A stretch of 64,000 nucleotides of DNA from Prorocentrum cordatum (lineage: Eukaryota > Sar > Dinophyceae > Prorocentrales > Prorocentraceae). The translations under genes and the position numbers were made by a program. This document shows positions 20,785-30,617 of this stretch, one piece after another. A model generated the notes under the pieces. It saw nothing but the letters and a program-made list of their open reading frames with translations, was not told where the DNA came from and searched no databases. How positions within the stretch are numbered: the first letter of the stretch is position 1; every line of letters begins with the position of its first letter. The stretch lies in the NCBI GenBank assembly GCA_963575745.1, contig CAUYUJ010004736.1, positions 487,188 through 551,187 of the forward strand, written 5' to 3'.

Positions 20785-20965
20785 GAGGGCGCCTCGGCCA
20801 CCAGGGCCAACGCCGCCTCGGGCGCTGTGGGTTTGCCGTAGGTTTGCCGCGGTGCCGGCTTCGTCTACTTGGGGCGCGGGGCGCGGGGTTTGCCGTGGAC
20901 TTGCTGTGGTGTTGGCGTCGTCCATTTGGGCGCGTAGAGAACAAACGGCGCGGCGACATATGAAG
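20785..20965 (+). repeat. F18 repeat, copy 1
   Basis: Shares CCAGGGCCAACGCCGCCTCG, TTGCCGCGGTGCCGGC and GGGGCGCG with 26635-26755. It holds an internal near-duplication of about 57 bases (GGGTTTGCCG...TTGGGGCGCG). Confidence 0.65.
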
Positions 20966-21196
20966 CTCGTTGAGGGGTAGCGAATGCGATCTGTGTGTTC
21001 TGGGGCGACGGGGCAGGGCGTGATGCTCGCAGGGTAAGAGCAAACCTGAGCAGCCCAATCGTCGGCAAGAGCAGAACGAAGGTCCGAGTTTCTTGCGAAT
21101 GGGGGTCGTAAGGATTGCTGCTGGCGGATGAAGCGCGCCAGCCGAGCGTTGTCCCCCCAGCGACCACCAAGGAAAGATGGTGCGAACATAAACTGT
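20966..21196. other. Unassigned stretch
   Basis: No gene or repeat recognised; short frames only. Confidence 0.4.
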
Positions 21197-21331
21197 CAGA
21201 GCTCCGCGCGGATTCCTTGGATCGGCGCTGGGCCCCTCTGGCGGCGCCCCCAGCGCCACCCCTGGCGCGCTCCGCACGCCAGGGAGGAGAGTCCAGCGCA
21301 GATCCAAGAAATCCGCGCGGACCTCCGAAAG
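21197..21331. mobile_element. F3 foldback element, copy 1
   Basis: Left arm GCTCCGCGCGGATTCCTTGG and right arm complement CCAAGAAATCCGCGCGGACC fold over most of the element. A CTGGCGCGCTCCGCACGCCAG hairpin lies between. Partners at 48796-48937, 58680-58818 and 63379-63527. Confidence 0.8.
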
Positions 21332-21831
21332 TGTCTGTTCGCGCAGTTGTCTCTCCGTCCACTCCTGGCATAGGGCTGCCCAGACCTTTTCGCGTCGTGG
21401 AACAATCACGCCGAAGGGTTTGTGTTATGGTCAGCCTCCAGAGGCCTTCACCGAGCCTCGGGACCGCCAACGAACGTTTCAAAAGGAACGGCCTGTCCCC
21501 AGGAAGGGGTCCAGACCTTCAGAGGTCCACGTCATCAAACAAAAACACTACGTCGGGGGTCTGGGCCTCGCGCCAGGGAACTAGCCAGCATGGCGGGAAG
21601 CCGTTGGCAAGTTTCGGCCTCCGAGGGGGCCTTGCCAGGCCCGTGGGCCCTCAACAGAATGCCTCGGGATGGAGGAAGCGCGCGTCGTCGGACGCGTGGG
21701 CTTGTCATAGCACGTGACGGCCTCACTTGCAGCGAGTCCTGGCCCTTTGGCGCCTCCCTCGCCCCCGCCCTGAGAGCCGACGGCGCAGAGAAGACAGCTT
21801 CGCCTCGTACTGGAGCCCTATTCGGCCACGC
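21332..21831 (-). repeat. F5 repeat (reverse) and unassigned flank
   Basis: F5 at about 21415-21545: GGCCTTCACCGAGCCTCGGG, CGAACGTTTC and GGAAGGGGTCCAGACC on this strand. The rest to 21831 is unassigned. Confidence 0.6.
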
Positions 21832-21990
21832 GCAGGGGGGGGGGGTTGGGGGGGAGGGAAGGCTACTTAGAAAGCACCCCTGCTTCTTCGAAGGCGCGGG
21901 CCTTGTCTATCGATGTAGGGCTGGCGCCCTCTAAGAAGCAGCCTCCTTCTAAGAAGCCTTCCCCCCCTCCTCCTGCCCCCTTGTGCGCGC
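21832..21990. repeat. GAAGGCT/AGCCTTC foldback
   Basis: Imperfect hairpin with arms GGAAGGCTACTTAGAAAG and CTTCTAAGAAGCCTTCC and nested GCGGGCCTTG. It is similar to the cleaner hairpin at 61506-61672 and distantly to F6. Confidence 0.7.
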
Positions 21991-22296
21991 CGCCAACTTG
22001 TTGACCCCACCTTCCTGCCGAATTTCCCAGGCCGGACGGATCCGCCAGGGCCCCCAGGGCCCAGAGCGCAAGAGTTGCGACGCCTGGATGGCAAGGCGTC
22101 CGGCTGCGAAACGGCAGCCCCCCGAGGTAGCCCCAGTTGGCTTCCGCAGGTCCCCCGATCAGCCTGGGGCGGTCTCAACACCCAGGCCTAGGGCGCGGAG
22201 CCTTAGAGGCGCTGCTCGTGTAGCTTGTTGTGCAGGGGGGGGGGCTGTCTGTTGCGCACTCTACCGTCGGAGGCCTAGAGGTTGGCAGCAACACCA
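21991..22296. other. Unassigned stretch
   Basis: GC-rich with a CCCAGGGCCC-type palindrome near 22050. No gene seen. Confidence 0.4.
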
Positions 22297-22448
22297 GTAT
22301 CGGCGGTGTGCCTACACCGCGGGAAGATGATCCCGATCTGGGCGACGGTGGTAAGATTCGGGCTTCCTGGGCGGCCGAAAGATTACCGCCAGGATCAGAA
22401 TCTAGGATCATCTTCCCCAGGAGGAGGCACAAATACCGCCGCCGATAC
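22297..22448. mobile_element. Inverted-repeat element, single copy
   Basis: Left end GTATCGGCGGTGTGCCTACA, with GGGAAGATGATCC just inside. The right end is the complement: GGATCATCTTCCCC and GGCACAAATACCGCCGCCGATAC. About 150 bases, non-coding, no clear target duplication. Confidence 0.65.
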
Positions 22449-22490
22449 CACGCCCAGATCTCCAATCCGCTAATACCAGTCCCGGATCTC

Positions 22491-22617
22491 CCCTGAGATC
22501 CGACGTCTCAAAAATTTGCAGCACCGCGAAAAAAGCACGACCAGAGCCTTAGAATCCATCTGTCTGCTGCATTTTTCCAGCCAGATCGATCCGTGAGGGT
22601 CCCGGGCTCCGACAGTC
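22491..22617 (+). repeat. F14 repeat, copy 1
   Basis: Contains CCCCTGAGATCCGACGT, GCACGACCAGAGCC, TCTGCTGCATTTTTCCAG and AGATCGATCCGTGAGGGTCC. Copies at 41690-41815, 45813-45925 and 62443-62553. Confidence 0.75.
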
Positions 22618-22908
22618 TTGGGGGTTCGTAGGGGGGGGGGCGTAGAGGGGGGCGGGAGTGCACCCAGCCAGCTGGATGCTCACATTTCCTTCCTCCTAGG
22701 AACCGTTCAGAGCGATTCTCCTCACGATCCTACCTCTGCCCCTACCGTTTTACGCCACCCCCGACGACACGAGGCAAAATCGCCCGTTGCAGAACGGCTT
22801 GCGACGCCAGGATCGAAGGGCGCGCGTGCATGCGCACGGGCGCGCACGGGCGCGCGCGCGCACGCGGGCGCCTCCGGCGGCGCGCGGGGGCGCGCGAGCA
22901 CACGGGTC
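22618..22908. other. Unassigned G- and GCGC-rich stretch
   Basis: Includes a ten-G run and alternating GCGCGC at 22830-22900. No gene. Confidence 0.4.
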
Positions 22909-23101
22909 GGGTGTTACTAGAAGCACACTTGGCCCAAGGTGCCCCCAGCTTATCGCTCCCTTTTGGAGCCCCCGGGGCCCTCTGGGCCTCGTGAGGGGTG
23001 CCTTGGAAGCCGCCTGGGCTACCCGGAGAATCATGGGGGCACCGTGGCCCAGGGGCACCTTGGCCCAGGGGCACTTCCAGGGGCACTTCTAGCAACGCCC
23101 G
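22909..23101. mobile_element. F15 inverted-repeat element, copy 2
   Basis: Left end GGGTGTTACTAGAAGCACAC and right-end complement GGGCGTTGCTAGAAGTGCCC. Interior is collinear with 4808-4974, with an extra CCAGGGGCAC repeat near the right end. Confidence 0.75.
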
Positions 23102-23126
23102 ATCGGGCGCTGACGGGCGTGGGCAG

Positions 23127-23320
23127 CCGCTGCTCAGAGGCTCCGGGCGCCGCCGCCGTCCGGCGGTGCCCCGCGCAGATGCTGCGCACGCCGGCCGCGC
23201 TGGCCCGCGCGGGCCCGCGCGGCCGCGCGCCCCGCGCCCTGCCGGGCGCGCGGGTGCTGCTGCAGGAGGCGCTGCGGTGCCGCACGCTCGGCTGGGCGTC
23301 GGAGGAGGAGCTCGGCATGG
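23127..23320 (+). other. Possible exon of an unknown gene
   Basis: GC-rich piece before a TCC array. One + frame reads LRTPAALARAGPRGRAPRAL, then ARVLLQEALRCRTLGWASEE, with Leu/Ala/Arg balance typical of this genome's proteins. No domain recognised and other frames are also open. Confidence 0.3.
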
Positions 23321-23339
23321 GTCGAGCCCAGTCTCGCAG

Positions 23340-23580
23340 GGCTCCTCCTTCTCCTTCGCTCTCCTTCTCCTCCTCCTCCTCCTCCTCCTCCTCCTCCTCC
23401 TCCTCCTCCTCCTCCTCCTCCTCCTCCTCCTCCTCCCATCCTCCTCCTCCGCCTCCTCCTCCTCCTCCTCCTCCTCCTCCTCCTCTCCCCCTCCCTCCTC
23501 CTCCTCCTCCTCCTCCTCCTCCTCCTCCTCCTCCTCCTCCTCCTCCTCCTCCTCCTCCTCCTCCTCCTCCTCCTCCTTCC
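23340..23580. repeat. TCC array
   Basis: About 240 bases of TCC/CCT repeat, with few interruptions. Confidence 0.97.
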
Positions 23581-24163
23581 CCCCTTTTGAGGAGGCCTCC
23601 TCCTCCGTCTTCCCGTGGGAGGCCAGAAGGAACAGGTCGGAAGTCATCCCCCTCTCCATTCCCACCCCCATGCGGCGGCCTCCTCCCCCGAGGGAGGTCG
23701 AAAGGAAGAGGTCGCACAGTATCCTCGATGGCCTGAGATCGCTATGTCATCGTGTGTAAGGCCCGTTTCTTGTCGTCGTCCACGCGGGCGCTGGCGGAAA
23801 GTTGGGCCGAGCTCCGGCGTCATCGGAACATCGTGGCGCACGAGCTCGGCGTTCTTCCATGGGCGGCGCGCCGAGGCCGGTGCCAGACCTCCTCTGGCCC
23901 CGGACCAAGCCCGGAGCCTCCGCGCCCCCCGCCTTCTCGTCCAGGCTTCGCAGATGGGGGTCCGAGTACAGTCAAAAACCCTCATAAGGACGCGTGACTT
24001 TGCTCAGGGTACCCTTGCGTCTTTGCTCTTCCTTGCACTTGCGTCTCCGTCCTTCCTTGGTTTCGCCTTGGGGGTTCCGTCGTCCGCCGCCCCAAAAATC
24101 CCAACTTCGGCTTCCAAGGGTCTTGCGTCCTTACCGCGCGTCCTTATTAGGGTTTGTGACTGT
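23581..24163. other. Unassigned stretch
   Basis: No gene recognised. Contains CTTGCGTC repeats near 24007-24050. Short frames on both strands only. Confidence 0.4.
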
Positions 24164-24295
24164 AGATGGGGTCGGAGCCCGACTTTCTCCACGCCGATGG
24201 CGCCGACGAATCGCCGACGTCGCCAGTGCAGCGCCGATACGTCGGCGATGCAGGGCAGTGCTCCGACCACATCTGCTCGGACCCTCTCTGGGGGA
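24164..24295. mobile_element. F2 foldback element, worn copy
   Basis: AGATGGGGTCGGAGCCCGAC at left, CGATACGTCGGCGATG in the core and CATCTGCTCGGACCC at right. The outer AGGCCTCC ends are eroded. Confidence 0.6.
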
Positions 24296-25144
24296 CCTTG
24301 GCGTCGCATTTGTGTTTCGCAACTTGCGATTTCGCCTGGTTTCGGGGCCCCCGGACTCGATCCGATTCGAAAAATGCTCAGAAAGTACGCTCTCGGGTGA
24401 TGGGCGTAATTTTCTTCGCATTGCTGTTTTTTTTCGCAACGTCGGCGCTCAGGGGGCCCCTTGCCGGGGAAACGTCGCACTCGAGTACTCAGGAACTCGG
24501 CTTTGCCGACGCTTTTTGACGGGCACGTCCTGGACTTTGACGGTCCAGTTTCCGTGGGATGTTTTTGCAGCGGGAGCTCGCGTCAGATTTTCGATTGGGC
24601 CTCGTCGTTTTCACGCTGGCCTTGTCAGGCCAACCCGAGTTCCCTGAGCCAGAGCCTGCCGTCCCTCGGACCTGAACCCGGGCCCCCTGAACCCGAGACC
24701 CCTGAACCCGAGTCCTGTGAACCCGAACCCGACCGAGCCTTACGCCTCCCCGACCGTGGCGCCGTGAGAGGACCGAGCATCTTCTTCGGGTGGGAGGGCC
24801 AAAGGGTGAAATCTGAAATGCCGTTTCGATGGATTTCCGAGGGAATCTGCAACAAGATGAATCACAAGGCGGATGGATTGTCGAGGTGCAAAAGCCCACG
24901 TGGATTTCACCCCGAGCCCTCCACCCTGAGAAAATGCCCAGGAGGATCGCGCCGGGCCCACGTGGACTTCACCCCGAGCCCTCCACCCTGAGAAAATACT
25001 CGGGAGGATCGCGGCGGGAAGCGTCTGAGCACTTTCGGCCTCGGGGGGGGCGGGGCCCTGGCGGCCCCGCGGCCGCCACCCGAGGCCGTCACGGCCCCGG
25101 GGCGTCGCTCCTCGACGTCGGCCTCCCGGGGGGCCATCAAGCAT
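24296..25144. repeat. Unassigned, with CCTGAACCCGAG and 63-bp tandem repeats
   Basis: CCTGAACCCGAG-type 15-mers occur at 24660-24735. A 63-base unit (CCCACGTGGATTTCACCCCG and on) is duplicated at 24896-24958 and 24959-25020. The rest has no recognised gene. Confidence 0.65.
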
Positions 25145-26329
25145 TAAGTCGGGCCTGTCCTTCTACAGGAGGAATACTCAAAATAGTCAAAGAATGGTTT
25201 GGGGACAATGTTTAACAACCTGTGAATATATCTATACATATATATATATGTGTACATACATACATATATATATATGTATATATATATATACACACAAGGC
25301 TGCAGTGACGCTTCGCGCCATGCACCTTGGTCCTTGAAGTTTGGTATGCAGGCGGAATGGCAGCAAGGTCAAGCCGACAATTTAGCGATAACTCCTGATT
25401 GCCTTTTCTGGCATTGCCGCTATAATGATGTTATTCGTTATCCTTCCTCCATGCTTATTGTTCCTCATTTTCGCCATACCCTGCGCATTCTCCCCATCCT
25501 CCTCAGCTCTTTTTTGCGGAGGCTCCTCCTTGGAGAGCCTCTAGGGGCCTCGCAAAAGTTGTTTCAGGCTTTCTTAACGCCTTCTGGAGGCCTCCTGGGC
25601 GTATTCTGGGGGCCTCTGGGGGCTTCCTCGGGCCACCCTGCCTCCAACCGCCGTCTCCCTGAACGACCGAAACACGATTTGGAATTCTTCGGAGGGTGTC
25701 TTTGGGCCATCTTGGGCCGCCATGGGGCTCTCTGAGGGCCATCTTGGACCCGTGTTGTGCCGTTTTGGGGCTCTCTTGGACTGCCTGGAAGCCCTTTCGG
25801 ATGGTTGTGGGGCGATTTGGGAGCCTCCCAGGCGGCTTCGGACGCCCAGAAGACCGCCGTCTTGGAGCGTCGGGAAGCCGAAAAGAGGAGAACCCCAAAA
25901 TTCACCAAATAACCCACAGAAAATCAATCATTTTTGCCTCGGGGGGCCTTCTTGGGAGTGCTCTTGGAGGCCTCTTTGGGGCCGTCCTGGAGGCCTCTTG
26001 GGCCATCTTGAGGTCACGTCGGTCACTCTTGGAGCGCTCTTGTGCTGTCTTGGGGGTCTCTGGGACGTCTCCGATGACCCCCCTGATCGCCATAAGTGTG
26101 CTGGGAAGGCTTGGCAAAACGCCTTGCGAGGCCCGGTGGCCGCTTCGAGCCCCGTCTGGAGGGCCCCAAAGCCCCAGGTCCCGGGAGTCCGGTTTTGGGG
26201 GGGGGGGATGGGTTTTCCCCCCGCCCGGGCTTATAAAAATATAGGAAGAGGAATATGTTTGGGGAATGTTTGTTCGTAATTCTTATTCATCGCCCAAAAT
26301 CCCCCCGTAGGGGGACAGGCCCGACCTAA
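25145..26329. mobile_element. F1 inverted-repeat element, long cargo-bearing copy
   Basis: Begins TAAGTCGGGCCTGTCCTTC and ends GGGACAGGCCCGACCTAA. It is flanked by a perfect 9-base direct repeat ATCAAGCAT (25136-25144 and 26330-26338). The first ~75 and last ~100 bases match the 157-bp copies at 3457 and 60273. Between them lie a TA microsatellite, ~210 bases of less GC-rich unique sequence (25300-25510) and F17 satellite. No transposase frame was seen. The exact duplication around a 1185-base unit means it moved with its contents, or they were gained after insertion. Confidence 0.88.
25560..26170 (+). repeat. F17 short-period satellite inside the long F1 element
   Basis: Imperfect GGGGGCCTCTTGGG and GGGCCATCTTGGG units, like those at 37055-37350 and, inverted, at 1-237. 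All three + frames are largely open, as expected for such units. Confidence 0.8.
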
Positions 26330-26392
26330 ATCAAGCATGAGCCCGGGGCAGACTGGCCCAGGGGACTCCGATGGGACGTTCGGGGCCGCACA

Positions 26393-26574
26393 CGAGCGAC
26401 GCAAAAAAGGAGGTCGTCTGCGCCGACATTCGCGCGCAGGCTGCCCGCGGAAGGTCGCGCGTAAGCGCCCTCGTCTCCATTTGTGGCGTGCCGCGCCGGC
26501 GGCCCGCGTAAGCCGCCGCGCGAGGTCGCTGTGCCATCTCGCGCAAGACCCGTGTTTTGTCTTATCGTCGCCCA
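26393..26574 (+). mobile_element. F19 introner-like element, copy 1 (182 bp)
   Basis: Collinear with 47430-47612 over its whole length: GCGCGTAAGCG.CC, CGCGCCG.CGG.GGCCCGCGTAAGCCGC, GTCGC.GTG.CATCTCGCG and AGACCCGT.TTTT. Here the left end is CGAGCGACG and the right end CGTCGCCCA, so the splice dinucleotides seen in copy 2 are absent. Confidence 0.75.
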
Positions 26575-26634
26575 CATGAAAAACACACGTCGCCGCGCCG
26601 TGTGTTCCGGCGCGCGGCCTCCCGTCCTCGGGTG

Positions 26635-26755
26635 GGGTGCCGCGGGCACCAGGGCAAACGCCGCCTCGGGCGCAAGGTTCGCTGTGGAATTGCCGCGGTG
26701 CCGGCGTCTGGTTTATTGGGGCGCGTTCAGAGCACACGACGCGGCGCCACTTCCA
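26635..26755 (+). repeat. F18 repeat, copy 2
   Basis: CACCAGGGCAAACGCCGCCT, TTGCCGCGGTGCCGGCGTC and GGGGCGCG match 20785-20965, without the internal duplication. Confidence 0.65.
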
Positions 26756-26763
26756 CGGCTGCT

Positions 26764-27003
26764 GCTTGGATGACCGCGTGGATGTTGACATAGGTAATCG
26801 TTGCTTTTTCCTATTGCTTATGAGTGGGCTACAAGTGCCCTAGGCGGCTTGCGCGGGGCAAAGATCTGGGCTACGTGGGCGGAACCCCCTAACTCTTTAA
26901 AGCCCAGATGTGCCAGATGTAACCCACTCAGGCGATACATAACCCACCATCACATCCACTTATACCCCACCTATCCCCTTGGCAACCACGGCAGTCATCC
27001 AAG
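26764..27003. mobile_element. F4 inverted-repeat element, copy 1
   Basis: Left end CTTGGATGACCGCGTGG; right-end complement CTTGGATGACTGCCGTGG. Inside are GTGGGCTACAAGTGCC, AAGATCTGGGC and AACCCACCATCACATCCACT, found in the same order at 36774-37460, 43150-43350 and 62712-62883. Confidence 0.75.
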
Positions 27004-28194
27004 TGGTCGGGCTCGGGTGCAGTTGTTTTGCCCCCGGATCTGGGCGTCGCAAGAGAGTCGCAGCGGCCATTGTTTTACGATCTCGGCCTTCGAGGCCGTT
27101 CTCAAGCCCAGGATCGCAAATAGCCGTCTGTGGATGCAAAGCCCGTTACCGTGAAGGGGTCCAGATCCCCAGGGGCACGTTGCGAAGGAAGTGCGCCGTC
27201 GTCGGAGATGGTGTGTGTGGGTGCGTCGGGCCCAGGTTCCTACTCTGGATGGGATATTAATCGAGGGATGGGCGACTAACCTTCCGACGGAGCTTGCCCA
27301 TCCCCCCCTCCCCCCCTCCTCCTCCTCCTCCTCCTCCCCCTCCTCCTCCACCTCCTCCTCCTCCTCCTCCTCCAACCCCCCCTCCACCCGTTCCGACAGC
27401 ACGTGCACACCCCCCCCAGCGAATCCAGGGGGGAGGCGATCATTGCCCCATCCAGAGTACGTTGTTCCTGTTATCTGTCATGGTTGGCTGCCGTTGCCGC
27501 CTCCCCCATGCGCCTCGCTTGCTGCTTCGGCTTGGCACTGTCGCACTGCATCGTTTTTTCCTTTTCCACCTTTCCCTCTTTTCCCCCCCGTCTGTCCTCG
27601 CACGGCTGCTCCCCCATGAGTATTGTTGTCGATCCCCTGTGGGTGGATCCAGCCTCTCCCCGCTGCGTGAGAAAGGCCGGTTCGCGCGCTTGTTCGAGCT
27701 GTTCTACGCCGCCCCGCCGCGCGCGCGGCCGCGACGCCAAAAGTGTGTGCGTCGATTCCGTCTGCTTTCGTCCTTGGACCAGGCGTGCCCCGCCCTAGAA
27801 CTCGCCTTGGTGCTGTCACCCGGCCGCTAGAGGAAAGAGCGCGCGTCGACTCCGCGTGGGCGACGCGCACACCGAAGCATGTTGTGTTTCAAACACCGTG
27901 GCGCGCGTGGTCTGCCCATGCCGCTTCGGCAGCAGCAAACGACAATGTCCTTGTATTGTGCGTTTCGGTTGGACGTGCGCTGCCCAGGGGGGCACACATT
28001 ACTAGTACGTCCGTCTGCGCCCCACGCCGTGAAGGAAGCAGGTCCTGAGGGTTGACGGGTCCCGGAAGATTTTCGCTGCTCCTGGGCCTCTCCACGCCCC
28101 CCTAGGCCGTCAGAAAACGTCTCGGGACGAAGAGCCGGTACTGGAGAATGCGTTGGGGCCGCAGCCCCCCGACGTCGTGCCTTTTCACGACAAG
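27004..28194. other. Unassigned region with a TCC array
   Basis: TCC array at 27310-27375. A + frame at 27640-27830 (REKGRFARLFELFYAAPPRA) is mildly protein-like but unsupported. Nothing else recognised. Confidence 0.35.
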
Positions 28195-28349
28195 GACCCC
28201 ACAGAAATGGACCCCTTCCTGGAGACCGCCTGTTCAGCCTGAGTCGCTTTCTGACGGCCCCAGGGCCCAGTAAGGGCCCCCAGAAGCCGAAAATAGCGTC
28301 AATCCCCCGTCCTGATTTTTTCGTGATTCGAGAGGGTCTGGGGTCTAGG
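28195..28349 (+). repeat. F5 repeat copy
   Basis: Clean copy: GGACCCCTTCCTGGAGACCG, CTGAGTCGCTTTCTGACGGC, GTAAGGGCCCCCAGAAGCCG and TTTTTTCGTGATTCGAGAGG. Confidence 0.8.
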
Positions 28350-28540
28350 ACTCAGGGGCAATGCTAGGGGGGATCAACCGCAGGGGAGCTGGCGCATCGA
28401 CCCCCAATCGCCAATTCATCGCCGACAGGGGATCAATAGCCTACCCCGCCCAGGAACGCGCGTTTTCGTTATCTGGGGTCGATCGCCTTTTTGAATGAAC
28501 GGCGACGCATCACCGATTCCAGGTCGATGTCCCCTTGCCC
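28350..28540 (+). repeat. F10 repeat, copy 2
   Basis: GCGCATCGACCCCCAATCGC, CCGCCCAGGAACGCG and CACCGATTCCAGGTCGATGT align with 6385-6560. Confidence 0.75.
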
Positions 28541-28543
28541 TGA

Positions 28544-28729
28544 CCGGCGGCGTACGAGGAGGGAAAGTGAGAAGGAGAAGGCCTTGTCAGAACGCGGCGG
28601 TATTTCTCAGAAGCCATCGCGCCTTCTGAGAAGCTGTCTGCGTCTTGGGGGAAGGGTGAGGGCCCCGAGACTTTCGAGCCTCCTGAGAAGGCCCGCCCTT
28701 TCTCACTTCCCCGCCGGGCTCGCTGCCGA
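28544..28729. mobile_element. F6 inverted-repeat element, copy 2
   Basis: Left CCGGCGGCGTACGAGGAGGG and GAGAAGGAGAAGGCC; right CCTTCTCAC-type blocks ending GGGCTCGCTGCCGA. No target duplication remains. Confidence 0.7.
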
Positions 28730-29351
28730 ATCTCTGCCCCTCAGGGACCCGATTTTCTCGCAGGAGACTGTTTTTTGTTTTCTTCTCCTCGTGGCGAGGA
28801 GCGGACGCTGCGCCAGGCTGTGGACTCCGCGGGCCCCGCCGGCGGTCCGCGGAGGGCATGTGCACACCACCGCCGTGCTTGCCCGGGGCCACCCTGGCCT
28901 CGAGATTGCGCTTCGGTGGTTCGAAGATGGGGTCCCGGGGGGATGGGGTCCGCAGGACCAGGTACCTCAAACGAGGTAAATCCACCCATGGGCCCCCTCC
29001 TACCCTCAGGGCCCCATCCCTCAGGACCCCATCTTTGAGCCACCCACCTTTAGTGCATCCGCTGGCGCGTACTTGCTGCTACCCAGGCCAAGCCCCTCCC
29101 CTCCTCCCCCTCCCCCCCGGGTTGCGGCAACGAGCGTACGTCCCGGGTGGGCCTGGACTGCCCACATGTACGCTGGTGTTCGCGCGCTTACTGTGGCGAT
29201 CGCAGCGCACCCCCCCAAGCGCTACCATTGCCAGACCCCCCCCCAACACACACCCCTCTGGGGTAACGACCCGTATTGGAAAGAATGAAAAGTGTAACCC
29301 AGTGTGGACCCCAATCCATGTGTCTCTAGCAACAACATGGAATTAGAATAT
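28730..29351. other. Unassigned, with GATGGGGTCC inverted repeat
   Basis: Bases 28920-29040 are an inverted pair: TCGAAGATGGGGTCC at left, GGACCCCATCTTTGA at right. A short + frame at 28795-28855 (EERTLRQAVDSAGPAGGPRR) could be exonic. No gene recognised. Confidence 0.4.
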
Positions 29352-29689
29352 GTGGTGCAACCTGTGTGATGCAATCTACGTTGTGCAAGTTATTTCGCGC
29401 AACCTACGTGGTGCAATCTACGTTGTGCAATATCTATATATATATGGAACCATTTGTTTGTGCAGTCTACGTGGTCACCCGCAGCTTGGTTTGCCAACCC
29501 CATGCGGCGGCGATTGCGATGAGTGTTTGGTCTTGGTTGGTGCATCTCTGCGGCCGCGCTGGCCCGCGCATGCTCGCGCGCGCAGTGGCCAGTTAGTCTG
29601 GCGCGACCAACACGAACGCGGTGGCGCTGACCGCTCGGCAAATCCCAGCGAGCACTCCAGTGCGAATCGGCGACTTTGGGGGGCGCGGT

Positions 29690-29830
29690 ATCATGGAAAC
29701 GTCGACAACGGTTGACACGATGATAATAGTAGCGATGCTGGCGACGATGCTGACAGCGACAACGGGGCAGCCAGTGACGGCGCCGATGCTGATCACGCCG
29801 ACGACGATGACGGCGTTTTCGCGTCGGTGA
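29690..29830 (+). repeat. F21 core, copy in satellite block
   Basis: GGTATCATGGAAACGTCGAC starts a short open frame (METSTTVDTMIIVAMLATML and on) conserved in outline at 30357 and 31489. The opposite strand reads as a hydrophobic segment. The underlying GACGATGACG repeat could produce both. Confidence 0.6.
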
Positions 29831-30349
29831 TCAATGTTTTTCGAAGGAATTCGAAATGCGCGCGCGGCAGACGCGCGAGAGTGGCTCGCATGGCACTATG
29901 TGAGACGGATCGCGCCACCCCAGCGCGCGCCGATACCGGTTTGGCTGGGATAGTACGAACTCAAAGGTCGGATGGACATTGGGTCAGAACCATATTCGTT
30001 TTGCATCGGTTCCCGGGGAATCGACAAGTCCGGGGGGGAGGGTGGTAGAATTTTTTTTGAGAAAGGGGGATTCTTTTTGAAAAACGTGAAGATGACAACG
30101 CCACCGCTCGCGCAATCATCCCACCCACCCACCCGCAATTTAGTTTGCAATACCCATGCGGCGGCGACTGCGACGAGTGTTTGGTGTTGGCTGGTGCATT
30201 TATGCGGCCGCGCATGCTTGCGCGCACGGCGGCCAGCTAGTTTGGCGCGACCGACGCGACCGCGGCGGCGCTGACCGCTGGGCAATTCCAGCGTCTCGCA
30301 GGCCGCGCTGGCGCGCGGGCACTTCAGTGCGGTTTGGTGTCTTGCGCGG

Positions 30350-30500
30350 GCGCGGTATCATGGCGACGTCGAGAATGGTAGACACGATGCTGATAGCAGC
30401 GGCAGTGGTGACGATGAGGACGATGACAACAGCAAGGCCAATGACGGCGCCGATGCTGATCGCGCCGATGACGATGATGGTGTCTTCGGGTCGGCGACGA
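30350..30500 (+). repeat. F21 core, copy in satellite block
   Basis: GGTATCATGGCGACGTCGAG; + frame MATSRMVDTMLIAAAVVTMR and on. It is collinear with the cores at 29690 and 31488 and, on the other strand, with 4636-4785. Confidence 0.6.
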
Positions 30501-30578
30501 AGGTCTTGGAAAGATTTCGACAAGCGCGCGGCCGACGCGCGCGAGTGCCTCGCGTGGTAGTATTTGACACAGATCGTA

Positions 30579-30617
<39 letters not shown>

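Noticed and set aside
22742-23671. A 309-codon - strand frame with a Glu-rich centre
   Set aside because: Built from the F15 element and TCC array translated in reverse.
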